DNA of 64,000 bases from Papio anubis (taxonomy: Eukaryota; Chordata; Mammalia; Primates; Cercopithecidae). The notes beneath the pieces were generated by a model. That model was given only the letters and a program-made list of their open reading frames with translations, was not told the origin of the DNA and did no database searches. Each line of letters starts with the position of its first letter. Within the stretch, counting starts at the first letter, position 1. This document shows, piece after piece, positions 11,640 through 22,235 of the stretch. A program made the translations under genes and the position numbers. Where the stretch lies: positions 58,215,590-58,279,589 of the forward strand of contig NC_044980.1 in the NCBI RefSeq assembly GCF_008728515.1. Reading direction: 5' to 3'.

Positions 11640-12660
11640 ATAATAAATTAATCTTGGTTCACTGTAACTTCTGACTTTACAAACTTTTTATTTTTTAAAT
11701 TTTGACTCTTGTAATAACACTCATCTTAAAACACAAACACATTGTCCAGCTGTACAAAAATTTTTCATTTATTTTATTTTTTAAGACAGGGACTTGCTAT
11801 GTTGCCAGGATAGAATGCAGTGGTGTGATCATAGAACACTGCAAGATCCTGCTGTCTCAGCCTCCTGAGTAAATAGGGCTACAGGTGCATGCCACTATGC
11901 CTGGCTAATTTTTTAAATATTTTTTTCTTTTTGTAGAGATGGAGGTCTCCTGTGTTGCCTAGGCTGGTCTGGTACTCCTGGCCTCAAGTAATCCTCTAGA
12001 CTCAGCCTCTCAAAACACTAGGATTACAAGCATGAGCCACTGAGCCTGGCAAACTTTTTTCTATTTTTAACATTTTTTGAATATTTTTTTCTTAAAAACT
12101 AAGATACAAGTACACAAAATAGCCTAGGCCTACACAGGGTCAAGATTATCAATATCCCTGTCTTCCACCCACTTCTTGTATTACTGGAAGGTCATCAGGG
12201 AAAATAACACTCATTGGGCTTTCATCATCTTTGATAACAATGCCTTCTTCTGGAATACCTCCTATATAGGGTCTAGTCTCAGCCACCTAGTTATTTTTAA
12301 TAAGTAGGAAGGAGTACACTTAAAATAATGATAGAATGTATAATGTAGTAAATACATAAAGCAGTAACATAGTCATATAGAATGCGCGTTATCGCTATCA
12401 AGCAATAGAGGCTTGTATTAAGTATTATGTATAATACTATGTGTTATAGTTTCACACAATTGGCAGCACAGTAGGTTTGTTTACACTAGCATCACCACAA
12501 AGTTGTGAGCAATGAGTTGTGCTAAGCCATTGCAATGACTACGGCGAAAACATCACTAGGTGATAGGAATTCTTCAGCCGGTATTTATCTCGATGGAACC
12601 AATTCATCATAAATGCAGTCTGTCATTGACCTAAATGTTGCTATGAATTCCATGATGTGG
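11640..12660. mobile_element. Tigger-type (pogo/TcMar) DNA transposon fossil
   Basis: Two halves either side of an AluJ match recalled Tigger-family text. The left half has ACAAACTTTTTATTTTTTAA and GTCCAGCTGTACAAAAAT. The right half has TAGCCTAGGCCTACACAGGG, ACAATGCCTTCTTCTGGAAT, ACCACAAAGTTGTGAGCAATG and a decayed terminal region near 12,600-12,660 (GTCATTGACCTAAATGTTGC). It is a cut-and-paste element dead in primates. No transposase frame remains, and the copy looks like a non-coding internal-deletion product. The exact family and the left end are uncertain. Confidence 0.72.
11766..12050 (-). mobile_element. Alu (AluJ-like), antisense, inside the Tigger copy
   Basis: In reverse orientation: T-rich tail at 11,766-11,782, then GACAGGGACTTGCTATGTTG and onward to the Alu head ending ...CACTGAGCCTGGC. 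Divergence is high and CpG sites are lost, consistent with an old J copy. Its insertion splits the Tigger element and so postdates it. Confidence 0.88.
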
Positions 12661-13114
12661 TATGAATTTAAATTGTGTATCAGCTTTTTAGGATAGTGAT
12701 CCCAGTTGCGTTAGGAAAGAAAGTTAAAGGGTTAAGGTGTGGTTTTAATTCTGTAACAGTTCACTCAGTTTAACCAGAAAGAACCAACACAGATGTGTTA
12801 GTATTTATTTGTTCTCTGTGGTAAGTACACAGAAATTGCTTGTAATTTTTCTATAACTTTCCATATATATGCTATATTTCACAGATAAAATTGCAAATTC
12901 AAGCAAAAGAAAAATGTAGTCCCGTTTAAGATAAATTCTTTTAAATCATCAGAAGCCAATTTATGTATAATAACAATTACCGAACATGCAAATAGAGGGT
13001 ACTTCAATATGAAGAATCAAAGTGCTAACAAACACATTATTCAAGGAGGATAATTTTTAAATACTCGATTTCTAAATCATCTAGCATCTAGGAAAAAAAT
13101 AAAACCCATTCCTT
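12661..13114. other. Unassigned DNA
   Basis: AT-rich sequence without a recognisable gene or repeat, between the Tigger end and the 5' UTR of the next L1. Confidence 0.45.
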
Positions 13115-14329
13115 CTCACTGGGCAGGACCTCCAAACTGTGATTTTCAGCCCTGTCCTACAGGTGCATTAGGGCCGGAAGTAGGTCTATACCTCTTTGGG
13201 GTGAAGCTCCCAGAGGGAGGGCCAGGCTGCTGCCTTTGCTTTTCTGCAGATTTCACTGGTGATACCTCCAGGTACTAGAAAATTTGAGGCATTCTAGTGG
13301 ACCAGAGCAGTCCCCAGCATACCGCAAGCAGCCCTGGGAAAGCGATCTGACCGTTACATAGGCCGTTCCTGCCTCCCTGGGAAAGTCCTTCAGGCCTGGG
13401 CCTCCAGCCACCTGCTTTCAGAGGTATCAAGTCAGTAGCAACTTGGAAACTGACTGGATGGAGTCTCGGGGGGAAATTGAAAGCTTCTTTGCCACTGCTT
13501 CTTCAATGGAACTGGCCTTGCTACCCTCAGAATAATGAAGGAACAAAGACTCTAAGTGCTTTATCCACACCTCCAATAAGCTTCAATCGACCCAAGGAAA
13601 GGAGGCCAGTCCATCTCCCATGGGTCCCACCCCTTCACCCCCACTGCTCAGACAAGCAGCATTCTGCCTGGGGGCCTAAAGCACAGACCCTCATCCTGCC
13701 ACACGGAGCGATTGCTGACCTGAATCTGTCTTGGGTGCAGCACTGAGGAGATAAGCAAAAGACCCTTGGCCACAGTGACTACTAAGGTCCTTTCCTTTGG
13801 CTGCCTCCAAGCTGGAGAAGGAACATAAATACTTAGATTGCTGAGCTACAGTGGCAACCCAGGGAGGCCAAAGCCGCCACCCAGCCAGCACTCAATGAGG
13901 AGAGGAACCCACACTTTCAGGGCATTAACAGGGAACACAGCTGCAACCGTAAGGTAACACAGGGGAGCTACACAACTGAGCAAGTCTACCCACTGCCCAA
14001 TATAAGCCTAAGTGCCACCTACTGGATCACAGCCCAAAGCTTCAAACCAAAAATACCTCTCTAAAATACCCCTATCTGAAACCAGAGACAATAATGCAGT
14101 TTCAAATAAAGATCCTGCACAAAACCTCAGTTCAGTGAAAACATCCAGAAAATAAGTTTACTGACTGTATTCAATCTATGCTAGCAGTTAAAGTGACACC
14201 ACATACAGAGATTGAGAGCAGCTAATGAAAGAAACTCCAGTAACCCAAATGACTAGTGCTCGCGTCCTCCAAATGAGTAAAACAGTCAACAAGAAAGCTC
14301 TACCTTCCCAGTGGCCTGAACTATGAATG

Positions 14330-15150
14330 ACAGAAATACACCAGAATATGGATAAGAAATTAAATATCTGTATCTGTGGAGGATGAAGAACCCAACCTAG
14401 CCAAAGAATTCAATAGAGTGATACAGTCACTGAAGTATGAAATCACCGGTATAAAAAGAACCTAATGGTCTTATAGAGCTAAATAACAAAATACAAGAAT
14501 TTCACAACACGCAATCACAAAGGCATAATATGAAATAAAATCAAGCTATGAAATAATCTTGAACTTTGAACTGAAGACTGGTTCTAAGGAAACAGCATGA
14601 CAAAAATAAAGAAAAATAATTTTTAAAAAGAATGAATGAAACCCCTGAGAACTATGGGATTATACAAAGAAGCCAATCATTGGCATCCCTGAAAGGGAGG
14701 AAGAGAAAGCAAACAACTGGTAAACATATTTCAGGATATCACCCACAAATATCTTCCCTAACCTTGCTAAAGAGGCCAACAGCCAAATTCAGAAAATACA
14801 AAGAACACCTGCAAGATTCTACAGAAGAAGACCATCACGAAGACACATAATCATCAGATTTTCCAAGGTCAGAATGAAAGAATGTTAAAGGCAACTGGAG
14901 AGAAAGGGCACATCACCTACAAAGGGAATAACACCAGGTTAATAGCTGAGCTCTCAGCTGAAACCATATAAGCCAGTAGAGATTGGGGGTCTATATTCAA
15001 CATTGTTAAAGAAAAGAATCTTTCAATGCATTTCCATATCCAGCAACCAGTTTCCCGCCAAAGTGGGGAAATAAGATGCTTTTCATATAAGCAAATGTTA
15101 AGGGAGTTTGTTACCACCAGACCTGCCTTATAAGACATCTGGAAAGGAGC
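14330..15150 (+). pseudogene. L1 ORF1 remnant
   Basis: The region covers coiled-coil and RNA-binding segments of ORF1. Recognisable pieces are the block at 14,620-14,700, the ATATTCAACATTGTTAAAGA segment near 15,000 and the ACCACCAGACCTGCC segment at 15,113-15,127. The longest open piece is only 72 codons (14,632-14,850). An Alu insertion cuts off the C-terminal end. Confidence 0.7.
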
Positions 15151-15154
15151 ACTA

Positions 15155-15393
15155 GGCTGGGTGCCATGGCTCATGCCTGTAATCTCAGGACTTTGGGAAG
15201 CTGAGGTGGGTGGTCACTTGGGGTCAGGAGTTTGAGACCAGCCTGGCCACGTGGCAAACCCTGTTCCGCCAGGCCACAAAGTTGAACATAGTGGCGTGCG
15301 CCTGTAGTCCCAGCTACTTGGGAGACTCAGGCATGAGAATCACATGAACCTGGGAGGCAGATGTTGCAGTGAGCTGAGATCGACATCCTCATC
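15155..15393 (+). mobile_element. Alu, 3'-truncated, inside L1
   Basis: It starts at GGCTGGGTGCCATGG, has a left arm with deletions, and runs into the right arm, stopping near GTGAGCTGAGATCG. The final third of the right monomer and the A tail are missing, and no clean target-site duplication is visible. The 3' side passes into divergent L1 text (ACCATACGTTACCGCC resembles the L1 inter-ORF segment), so a deletion probably removed the tail. Confidence 0.85.
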
Positions 15394-15492
15394 GCACCAT
15401 ACGTTACCGCCCTGCCACACCGACACATAGACCAATGTTACTATAATATAAAGCAACCACACAAGTCAACATAGTAACTAGCAAACACCACA

Positions 15493-18400
15493 ATGACAGG
15501 ATCAAATCCACACATATCGATGTTAACTTTTAATGTAAATGGGCTAAATGCCCCACTAAAAATGAAGAGTGGTAAGCTGGATTAAAAAAGCGATCCAATG
15601 GTTTGTCTAATCAAACGCGACCGCCATGCACACATCAATAGGATCAAATGGATGGAGGAAAAGCCCGCCGGGCAAAATGGAAAGCAGAAACAAGTAGGGG
15701 TTGCAATCCCAATTTCAGACAAAACAGACCTCAAACTAACAAAAGATGAAAAAAAAAAAGAAGGGCATTACATAATGATAAAGGGTTCAATTCAAATACA
15801 TTCAACTCAAATGTGTATGCACCAAATATATAGGAATAGCTGGATTTACCTAGGAAGCAAGTTCTTAGGGTCTTATGAAGAGAACTCTACACAATAATAC
15901 AAGGAGACTTTAACACTCCACTGACACTTAAGACAGATCATCGAGGCAGAAAATTGAGAAAGATACTCAGGACCTAAACTCAACATTGGACCAAATGGAT
16001 CTAATAGACCTCTACGTAACTCCTCACCCCCAAACAATAGAGTATACATTATTCTCATTACCACATGACACATACTCTGAAACTGACCACATAATTGGAC
16101 ATAAAACAAACCTCAGCAAATGCAAAAGAACCAAAATCATACTAAACACATCTTGGACCAAAGTGCAATAAAAATAGAAGTCAAGATCAAGAAAAAACAC
16201 TCAAACCAGCAAAATCAAGCTACGGGACATTAAACAACATGCTCCTGAATAACTTCTGGCAAATAATTTGCTACATTATGAAATCGTAAGAAGATATTTG
16301 AAACTAACAGAGAATAAAATATAGCCAGCAAAACCGCGTAGTAAGCATTATGAATTTATAGCACTAAATGTTCACATCAACAAGATAGGAAGATGTCATA
16401 CTGACAACTTAACATGACAATGGAAAAAATTAGAGAAGCAAAAATGAATCAACCCCAAAGCTAGCAGAAGACAAGAAATAACCAAACTCAGACATGAAGA
16501 GAAGGAAATGAAGACATGAGAAACCATTCAAAAGATCAATGAACCTGAGTTATTATTATTTTTTAAAACTAATAAGATAGATAGGCCATAGTTAGACTAA
16601 TAAAGAAGACATGATCCAAATAAACAAAATTGTTCACGCGCTGCAACTACCAACCCCACAGAAATAAAACTAATCATCAGAAACAACTACAAACACCGCT
16701 ATACACACGAAGTAGAAATCCTAGAAGAGATGGATACATTCCTGGACACATACACACTCCCAAGACTGAACAAGGAAGAAATTGATTCCCCAAACAGACC
16801 AATAATGAATTCCAAAATTGAATCAGTATTACATAGCCTACCAACCAAAAAAAGCCCAGGACCTGGCTTTATTCTACAGCCACCTACCAGATGTACAAAG
16901 AAGAGCTGATACCATTCCTACAGAAACTATTCCAAAGCACTGAGGAAGAGGGACTCCTCCACAATTCATTGTAGGAGACCAGCATCATCCTGATACCAAA
17001 ACCTGGCAGGCAAAACAAAAAAAGTAAACTTCATGCCAATATCCTTCATAAACATCAATGCAAAAATCCTCAACAAAATACTGGCAAACTGAATCCAGCA
17101 GCACACGAAAAAGCTAATCCACCACAATCAAGTAGGCTTCATCCCTGGTATGCAAGTTCGGTTCAACATAACCAAATCAATAAATTTAATTCATCACATA
17201 AATAGAACTAAAGACAAAATCCACATGATTATCTCAATAGATGGAGAAAAGGATTTTGATAAAATTTTACACCACTTCATGCTAAACACTCTCAATAAAC
17301 AAAGTGTTGAAGTAAAATACTGTGAAATAATGAGTCATCTATGACAAACCCACAGCCAACATTATATAAAATGGGCAAAAGCTGGAAGGGTTCCCCTGTA
17401 AACTGGCACAGGACAATGATGGGGTCTCTCACCACTCCTATTCAACATAGCATTGGAAGTCCTAACCAGAGCAATCAGGCAAGAGAGAGAAATACAGACA
17501 TCCAAATAGGAAGAGAGGGAGTCAAACCATGTCTGTTTGCAGATGATATGATTCTATATATAGAAAACCCCATGGTTGCAGGCCAAAGGTCCTTCAGCTG
17601 ATAAACAACTTCAGCAAATTTCAGAATCACAACATCAATGTACAAAAATCACTAGCATTCCTACACATTAACAACAGCCAAACTGAGAGCCAAATCAGAA
17701 AGGCAATTTCATTCCCAATTGCCATAAAAAGAATAAAATACCCAGGAATACAGCTAATAGGGAGGTGGAAGAACTCTAGCGAGAATTAGAAAACACTGCT
17801 CAAATAAATCAGAGAAGACACAAACACATAGAAAAACATTCCATGCTCATGGATAGGAAGAATCAATATCATTAAAATCACCATACTTTCAAAAGCAATT
17901 TTTCAGATTCAATGCTCTTCCTATCAAACTACCAATGATTTTATTCACAGAACTAGAAAAAACTATTTTAAAATTAATATGGAATCCAAAAAGAGCCCGA
18001 ATAGCAGAGGCAAGACTACGCAAAAATAACGAAGTTGGAGGTATCACATTACCTGACTTCAAACTATACTACAGGGCTATAGTAACCAAAATAACATGGT
18101 ACTGGTACAAAAACAGACACATAGATCAATGGAACAGAACAGAGAGCCCAGAAATAAGACCACATACCTACACCCATCTGATCGTCAAAAAAGCTGACAA
18201 AAACAAGCAATGGAAAAAAGACTCCAGACTCAGTAAACAGTGCAAGGATAACTGGCTAACCATATGCAGAAGAATAAAGGTGAACTCCTTCCTTACACCA
18301 TACATAAAAATCAACTCAAGATGGATTAAAGACTTAAACGTAAAACCCAAAACTATGAAAACCCTGGAAGACAATCCAATCAACCATCCTGGACATAGGA

Positions 18401-19280
18401 ACAGGTAAAAATTTTATGACAAACACATGTAGAGCAATAGCAACAAAAGTAAAAATTGACAGTTGGGATCCAATTAAACTTAAGAGCTTCAGCACTGCCA
18501 AAGAAACTACCAACAGAGTAAACAGATAACCCACAGAATGAGAGAAAATACTTGCAAACTATACATTAGAAAAGGTCTAATATCCAGTACCTGGCAAGAA
18601 CTTAAAATTTACAAGAAGAAAACAAACAATCTCATTAAAAAGTGGCCAACAGACATGAACAGACACTTTTCAAAAGAAGATATACATGGAGCCAAAAAGC
18701 ATATAAAAAGAGGTCATTATTACTGATCATTAGAAAGATGCAAATGAAAAGCACAAGGGTGTTTGAGTCCCTGCTCTCAGTTCTTTTGGGTATATACACC
18801 TAAAGGGTATTGTTGGGTCATATAATCTATGCTTAAATATTTTAAGGAACTGCCAATACGTCTCACACCAGTGAGAATGACTATTACATTAAAAGTCAAA
18901 AATAACAGATGCTGGCAAGGTTGTGGAGTAAAGGGAACACTTACACACCGTTGATGGTAGTGTAAATTAGTTCATAGTGGAAAGCAGTATGGCTATTCCT
19001 CAAAAATCTAAAAGCAGAACTACCATTCGAACCAGCAATACCACTACTTGGTACATATCCAGAGGAATTCAACTCATTCTACCATAAAGACACATGCACA
19101 TGAATGTTTATTGCAGCACTATTTACAATAGCAAAGATATGAAATCAACCTAAATACCCATCAATGACAGATTGCATAAAAAATGTGGTACATATACACC
19201 ATGGTATACTACGCAGCCAAAAAAGTAACACAATCATGTATTTTGCCGGTATATGGATGGAGCTGAAGGCTATTATCCTT
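15493..19280 (+). pseudogene. L1 ORF2 remnant
   Basis: The ATG lies at 15,493 (ACA ATG ACA GGA context). Endonuclease text occupies 15,493-16,200, with frames at 15,598-15,897 and 15,986-16,171. Reverse-transcriptase text follows, with an intact FADD box at 17,536-17,547 in a short frame (17,341-17,601). A longer C-terminal frame runs 17,935-18,408 (157 codons, including the GGITLPDFKLYY motif usual in this part of ORF2). Stops and shifts separate the parts. An inverted L1 fragment sits at 18,751-18,858. The final codons are lost at 19,280. Confidence 0.85.
18751..18858 (-). repeat. Inverted L1 fragment inside L1
   Basis: Sense L1 text stops at ATGCAAATGAAAA and resumes at ACGTCTCACACCAGTGAGAATG. 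Between them is text of the opposite orientation (TTTTGGGTATATACACC ... AAGGAACTGCC). This corresponds to the antisense of the segment that the host L1 itself carries at about 18,985-19,060. The two could pair as an imperfect hairpin. Either a small independent antisense L1 piece was inserted, or a local inverted duplication occurred. Confidence 0.7.
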
Positions 19281-20100
19281 ATGCCACGTCCAACATCCGG
19301 CGTTCCCACTGGCGTTTGCCACCGAACCAAAACGCCGAAAACGCATCCAAACCACCGAAGGCGAACGCAAGAGCCAGGAATGCACTGGCGTCTGCTCAAC
19401 CGGCGATATCCGTACGGTCCCTTTGAGAGCGAGCCATACCAAATCGCCAGAACTCCAACCGGTTCAGCGCCAATCAGTCTTTAAACCGTTACAAATTTAT
19501 TGGAATATCCCAGCGCTTGCCACCAGCCAGCCCGCTTGCTTTTGAGAACCGGATTTTGGCGGAATGGTCTGCCGAGCAGCTGCCTTTAAACGTGACCGGC
19601 GGCGTTTTATTCCTGCTGTTGAAACCGCATTATGCTGGCGAGCAGGTGGTTGCCGAACTGGTTCAGTAATAATGTTCCACTGACGATAAAGCCAATATCG
19701 ACAGAACGCTATGGCACATTGGCATTGTCGCAATATGGCGATTCCATTAAATTACCCGCGCGCTCAGCTTTAATTGCCATCCCGGTACCTGGTCGAGGTT
19801 CCAGTTCGACAAATGAAATATCGCCGCCGTCAAACATCTGAGCCGTTTGAATGATCGTCGGCGAATTGCTCTTTATTTATTATCCTAATTCCGTCTGTCC
19901 CGTTAATATCCGTCTGCTCGGTTCAACTTATTCATTGCAGTTTGAGTTGAACCCGAAGTCCCAGCCAACAGGTTTCACGGTGGTTTCCATGATCCGGTCC
20001 CGAGTCCCGGTCACACCAAACAGATGCCAGCACCGTTCAGGTCGAGCATTAACCTGTCGACTGTTTACTGTTTCACCAGGACCTTTAATGCAACACATTG
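19281..20100. other. CpG-rich bacterial-like block, origin unknown
   Basis: Composition changes sharply at about 19,281. By hand count there are roughly 60 CpG in 820 bases, while the flanks have almost none. GC is near 50 per cent, and the text has a bacterial look (GGCGTTTTATTCCTGCTG, ATATCGCCGCCG). No primate repeat matches. Coding-like open stretches occur on both strands: + 19,267-19,542 (92 codons), + 19,427-19,666 (80 codons, ending TAA TAA, with GGVLFLLLKPHYAGEQVVAE), and - 19,712-19,876 (55 codons, with FDGGDISFVELEPRPGTG). None is long enough for a whole protein and they change strand and frame, as if several short pieces had been joined. I cannot name the source gene. It replaces the L1 3' end on the left and runs into ordinary AT-rich DNA on the right. 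Contamination or a clone or assembly chimera is the first explanation; a real insertion is the second. Confidence 0.65.
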
Positions 20101-20321
20101 ATTGGCACCTAAATATAAATGAGATATGCTAAATAGTAGTGTATATTTAGGAAGAAATCAGATGGAAGGAGGTGTCGAGGCAAAGGCATATAAGAATTCA
20201 AAATATAAGACATTGAATTAGAGCCTTCAGTAGAAAGTAGAGGTCAGTTTTCCAGAAAAGAAAAACTTCCTCTATCCTTGGGGTCTCTGTCCATTTATTC
20301 TTCAGAACAGTGCACATCAGG

Positions 20322-20694
20322 TGATATGGTTTGGCTCTTTATCCCCACCCAAATCTCATCTCAAATTGTAATTTCCACGAGTCCAGAGGGGGACCTGTAA
20401 TCTCGACGTGTCAAGGGAGGAAAGTGATTGAATTATGGAGCGTTTTCCCTATGCTGCTCTTGTGACAGTGAGTGAGTTCTCCCGAGATCTGATGGTTTTG
20501 TAAGTGGTTGTTTCCTCATTTTCTTCTCTCACCTGCTGCCATGTAAAACATGCTGGCTTCCCCTTCCGCCATGATTGTAAGTTTCCTGAGGTCTCACCAG
20601 CCATGCAGAACTGTGAGTCAATTAAACCTCTTTTCTTTATAAATTACCCAGTATTGTGCTGTTCTTTATAGCAGTTTGAAAACGGATTAATACA
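20322..20694 (+). mobile_element. Solo LTR, MaLR (MST/THE1-MLT1 type)
   Basis: It begins TGATATGGTTTGGCTC and ends GGATTAATACA, so it has the TG...CA ends of an LTR. Inside are the family blocks CCCACCCAAATCTCATCTC, GAGATCTGATGGTTTTG, CTGCTGCCATGTAA, TTCCGCCATGATTGTAAG and the ATTAAACCTC...TATAAATTACCCAG polyadenylation region. A perfect 5-bp target-site duplication TCAGG flanks it (20,317-20,321 and 20,695-20,699). No internal retroviral-type sequence is present, so this is a recombination-derived solo LTR. Confidence 0.92.
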
Positions 20695-20699
20695 TCAGG

Positions 20700-21985
20700 G
20701 CAGATGGTTGACAGTCTATCACTTTTCATCTAGTGCTAAACTTCTGTCAGCCTTCTCTCTCCACAATCTTCCAAACTCAAAGAGGCAGGCTTTCCTTTGA
20801 CTTACCACCTCTGTCCACCCAGGATTTCCCTGACTCAAAACCCTATTTCATTCTGGTTTTAATGTATTAAATGAGGGACAGGAAATAGAAAATATCTTCT
20901 CTTTAAAAGTTGCCTCATTTTCAAGCCAGACGGTCTTCAGCAAAGTGCTCCATTTAACATCAAAAATCATTATTTCTCTTTGTATTTCTTCTGTAATATC
21001 CCAAACTCACTTCCATTCCCCAATTCCCCACAAAGCCTTATAGATGTTTCCTTAAGAGGGCAGTTGTATGTATGGATGTGCAAAAGAGTAAATTATATGT
21101 TAATTTTTGAAAATATTATCTTAGTACAATTAAGATAGCCATTCACGATTTTATTTTCTATGACAAGATTCTTAATACATGATCTCATTCTGGTGGCACT
21201 ATGTTGCCTGCCTTTTTTCTTTCCTCCACACATATAATCCTCTCTATTCTTCAAGTCTTATATGTACCACAGGGATCACCATGAGTGATCCAGCCAGTAG
21301 TATCGTGGCTTCATGGACTCTATCTACGCTCCTAACTCTTCTGTTTCATTGCTGCATATGCAGATGGTAATGCTTTTCTCTTATTTACTTCTCAGAATTT
21401 ATAGAAGCTTCAAAGAGGCAGATCTTTGAGAAATGGGAAAAGCAAATCAAATACTGCGATTTAAAGAGGAAGTAGTTTATTAAAGATGGCTGAGTTGAAA
21501 AATCTTATTTTTGAGTTTGGATCCTTTTAATGCCTCCTTTGTTTGCCATTTGCCAATCTTAAGGCAAAGGATGAAGGCATCTTTCACCAAATTTTGCTTA
21601 AAGTTCTCTAATGCTTGAATTGGATTCAATACAATTTTAGGCCTTGAAACTCTGATATCAACACATTGAGGATGGGTGTTCATGACTCCTCATAATTATT
21701 TTGAAGTTTCTGTTGAAGAACATCTGGTTTGCTTGATAGATATTTTATACATGTGTATTTGTTGGATGACAGAATGAGACAAGTGTGGGACTGAAGCTCT
21801 GAACACATTCATGGTTAATGGGTTTAATTTCCCATTATCAATCATACCACTTCTTTATGAAAACTGATGAATAAATAACCTACTTCCCTAGAGGATTCAG
21901 TTTGAATGAGGAAATGATGTTTGTCTCTAGGATGGATTAATTGAGCTAGTAAAATGCTGAAAGCTTTATGGAAAATGCTAACTCT
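20700..21985. other. Unassigned DNA
   Basis: Mostly unique-looking sequence. No repeat family or gene is recognised. Frames at 21,179-21,370 (+) and 21,480-21,683 (-) are short and featureless. Confidence 0.45.
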
Positions 21986-21989
21986 GCTT

Positions 21990-22235
21990 TAGCATGCAAG
22001 TTACCTTCCTATTTTGATTAAGCAGGCACACAAAGGATGTCATGTGAGCACCCAGTGAGCTGGCAGCTGCCTACAAGCTAGAGAGATGGGCCTCAACAAA
22101 ACTGACCATGCTGACACTCAGATCTCGAACTCCAAGCCTCCAAAACTGTGAGAAAATAAATGTCTGCTGTTTAAACCATGCAGTTTTAATATCAGTCTTG
22201 ACATTTTGTTATGAAAGCCTGAGCAGGCTAACACA
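21990..22235 (+). repeat. MLT1-type LTR, 3' part
   Basis: The 3' half of an MLT1 LTR is recognisable from CTCGAACTCCAAGCCTCCAAAACTGTGAGAAAATAAATGTC-type text (22,126-22,164) followed by a GCTGTTTAAACCATGCAG block and an end near GCAGGCTAACACAG. The 5' half is missing or too diverged to see. Confidence 0.7.

Larger units (their letters stand above)
13115..19280 (+). mobile_element. Old full-length-type L1 (L1PB/L1MA-like), 3' end missing
   Basis: The order is 5' UTR (about 13,115-14,300; GTGAAGCTCCCAGAGGGAGGGCCAGG-type text), ORF1 (about 14,330-15,150), an Alu, then ORF2 from the ATG at 15,493. L1 homology is followed through the ORF2 C-terminus to ATGGATGGAGCTGAAGGC at 19,253-19,270 and ends at about 19,280. 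The last ORF2 codons, the 3' UTR and the A tail are absent. The sequence switches instead to the CpG-rich block at 19,281. Divergence from L1PA text is clearly higher than in the elements at 38,010 and 58,799. It is non-functional. Confidence 0.88.

Noticed and set aside
13477..13891. Overlapping + and - frames of 89 and 66 codons in a GC-richer patch
   Set aside because: The patch is the 5' UTR of the old L1 starting at about 13,115.
15394..15480. CpG-bearing stretch after a truncated Alu that looked foreign like 19,281
   Set aside because: It aligns by eye to the L1 segment between ORF1 and ORF2 (ACCATACGTTACCGCC to L1 inter-ORF text), so it is only diverged L1.
15588..15680. Run with several CpG (AAACGCGACCGCC, GCCCGCCGGGC) suggesting a second foreign piece
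   Set aside because: It follows L1 ORF2 text in order (ATGCACACATCAATAGG, GGATGGAGGAAAAGCC). Substitutions explain the CpG, though base-call error is not excluded.
19851..20132. 93-codon open frame in the foreign block, possible gene
   Set aside because: The frame runs past the apparent right edge into primate DNA, and its peptide has no recognisable motif. It is not supported as a gene.
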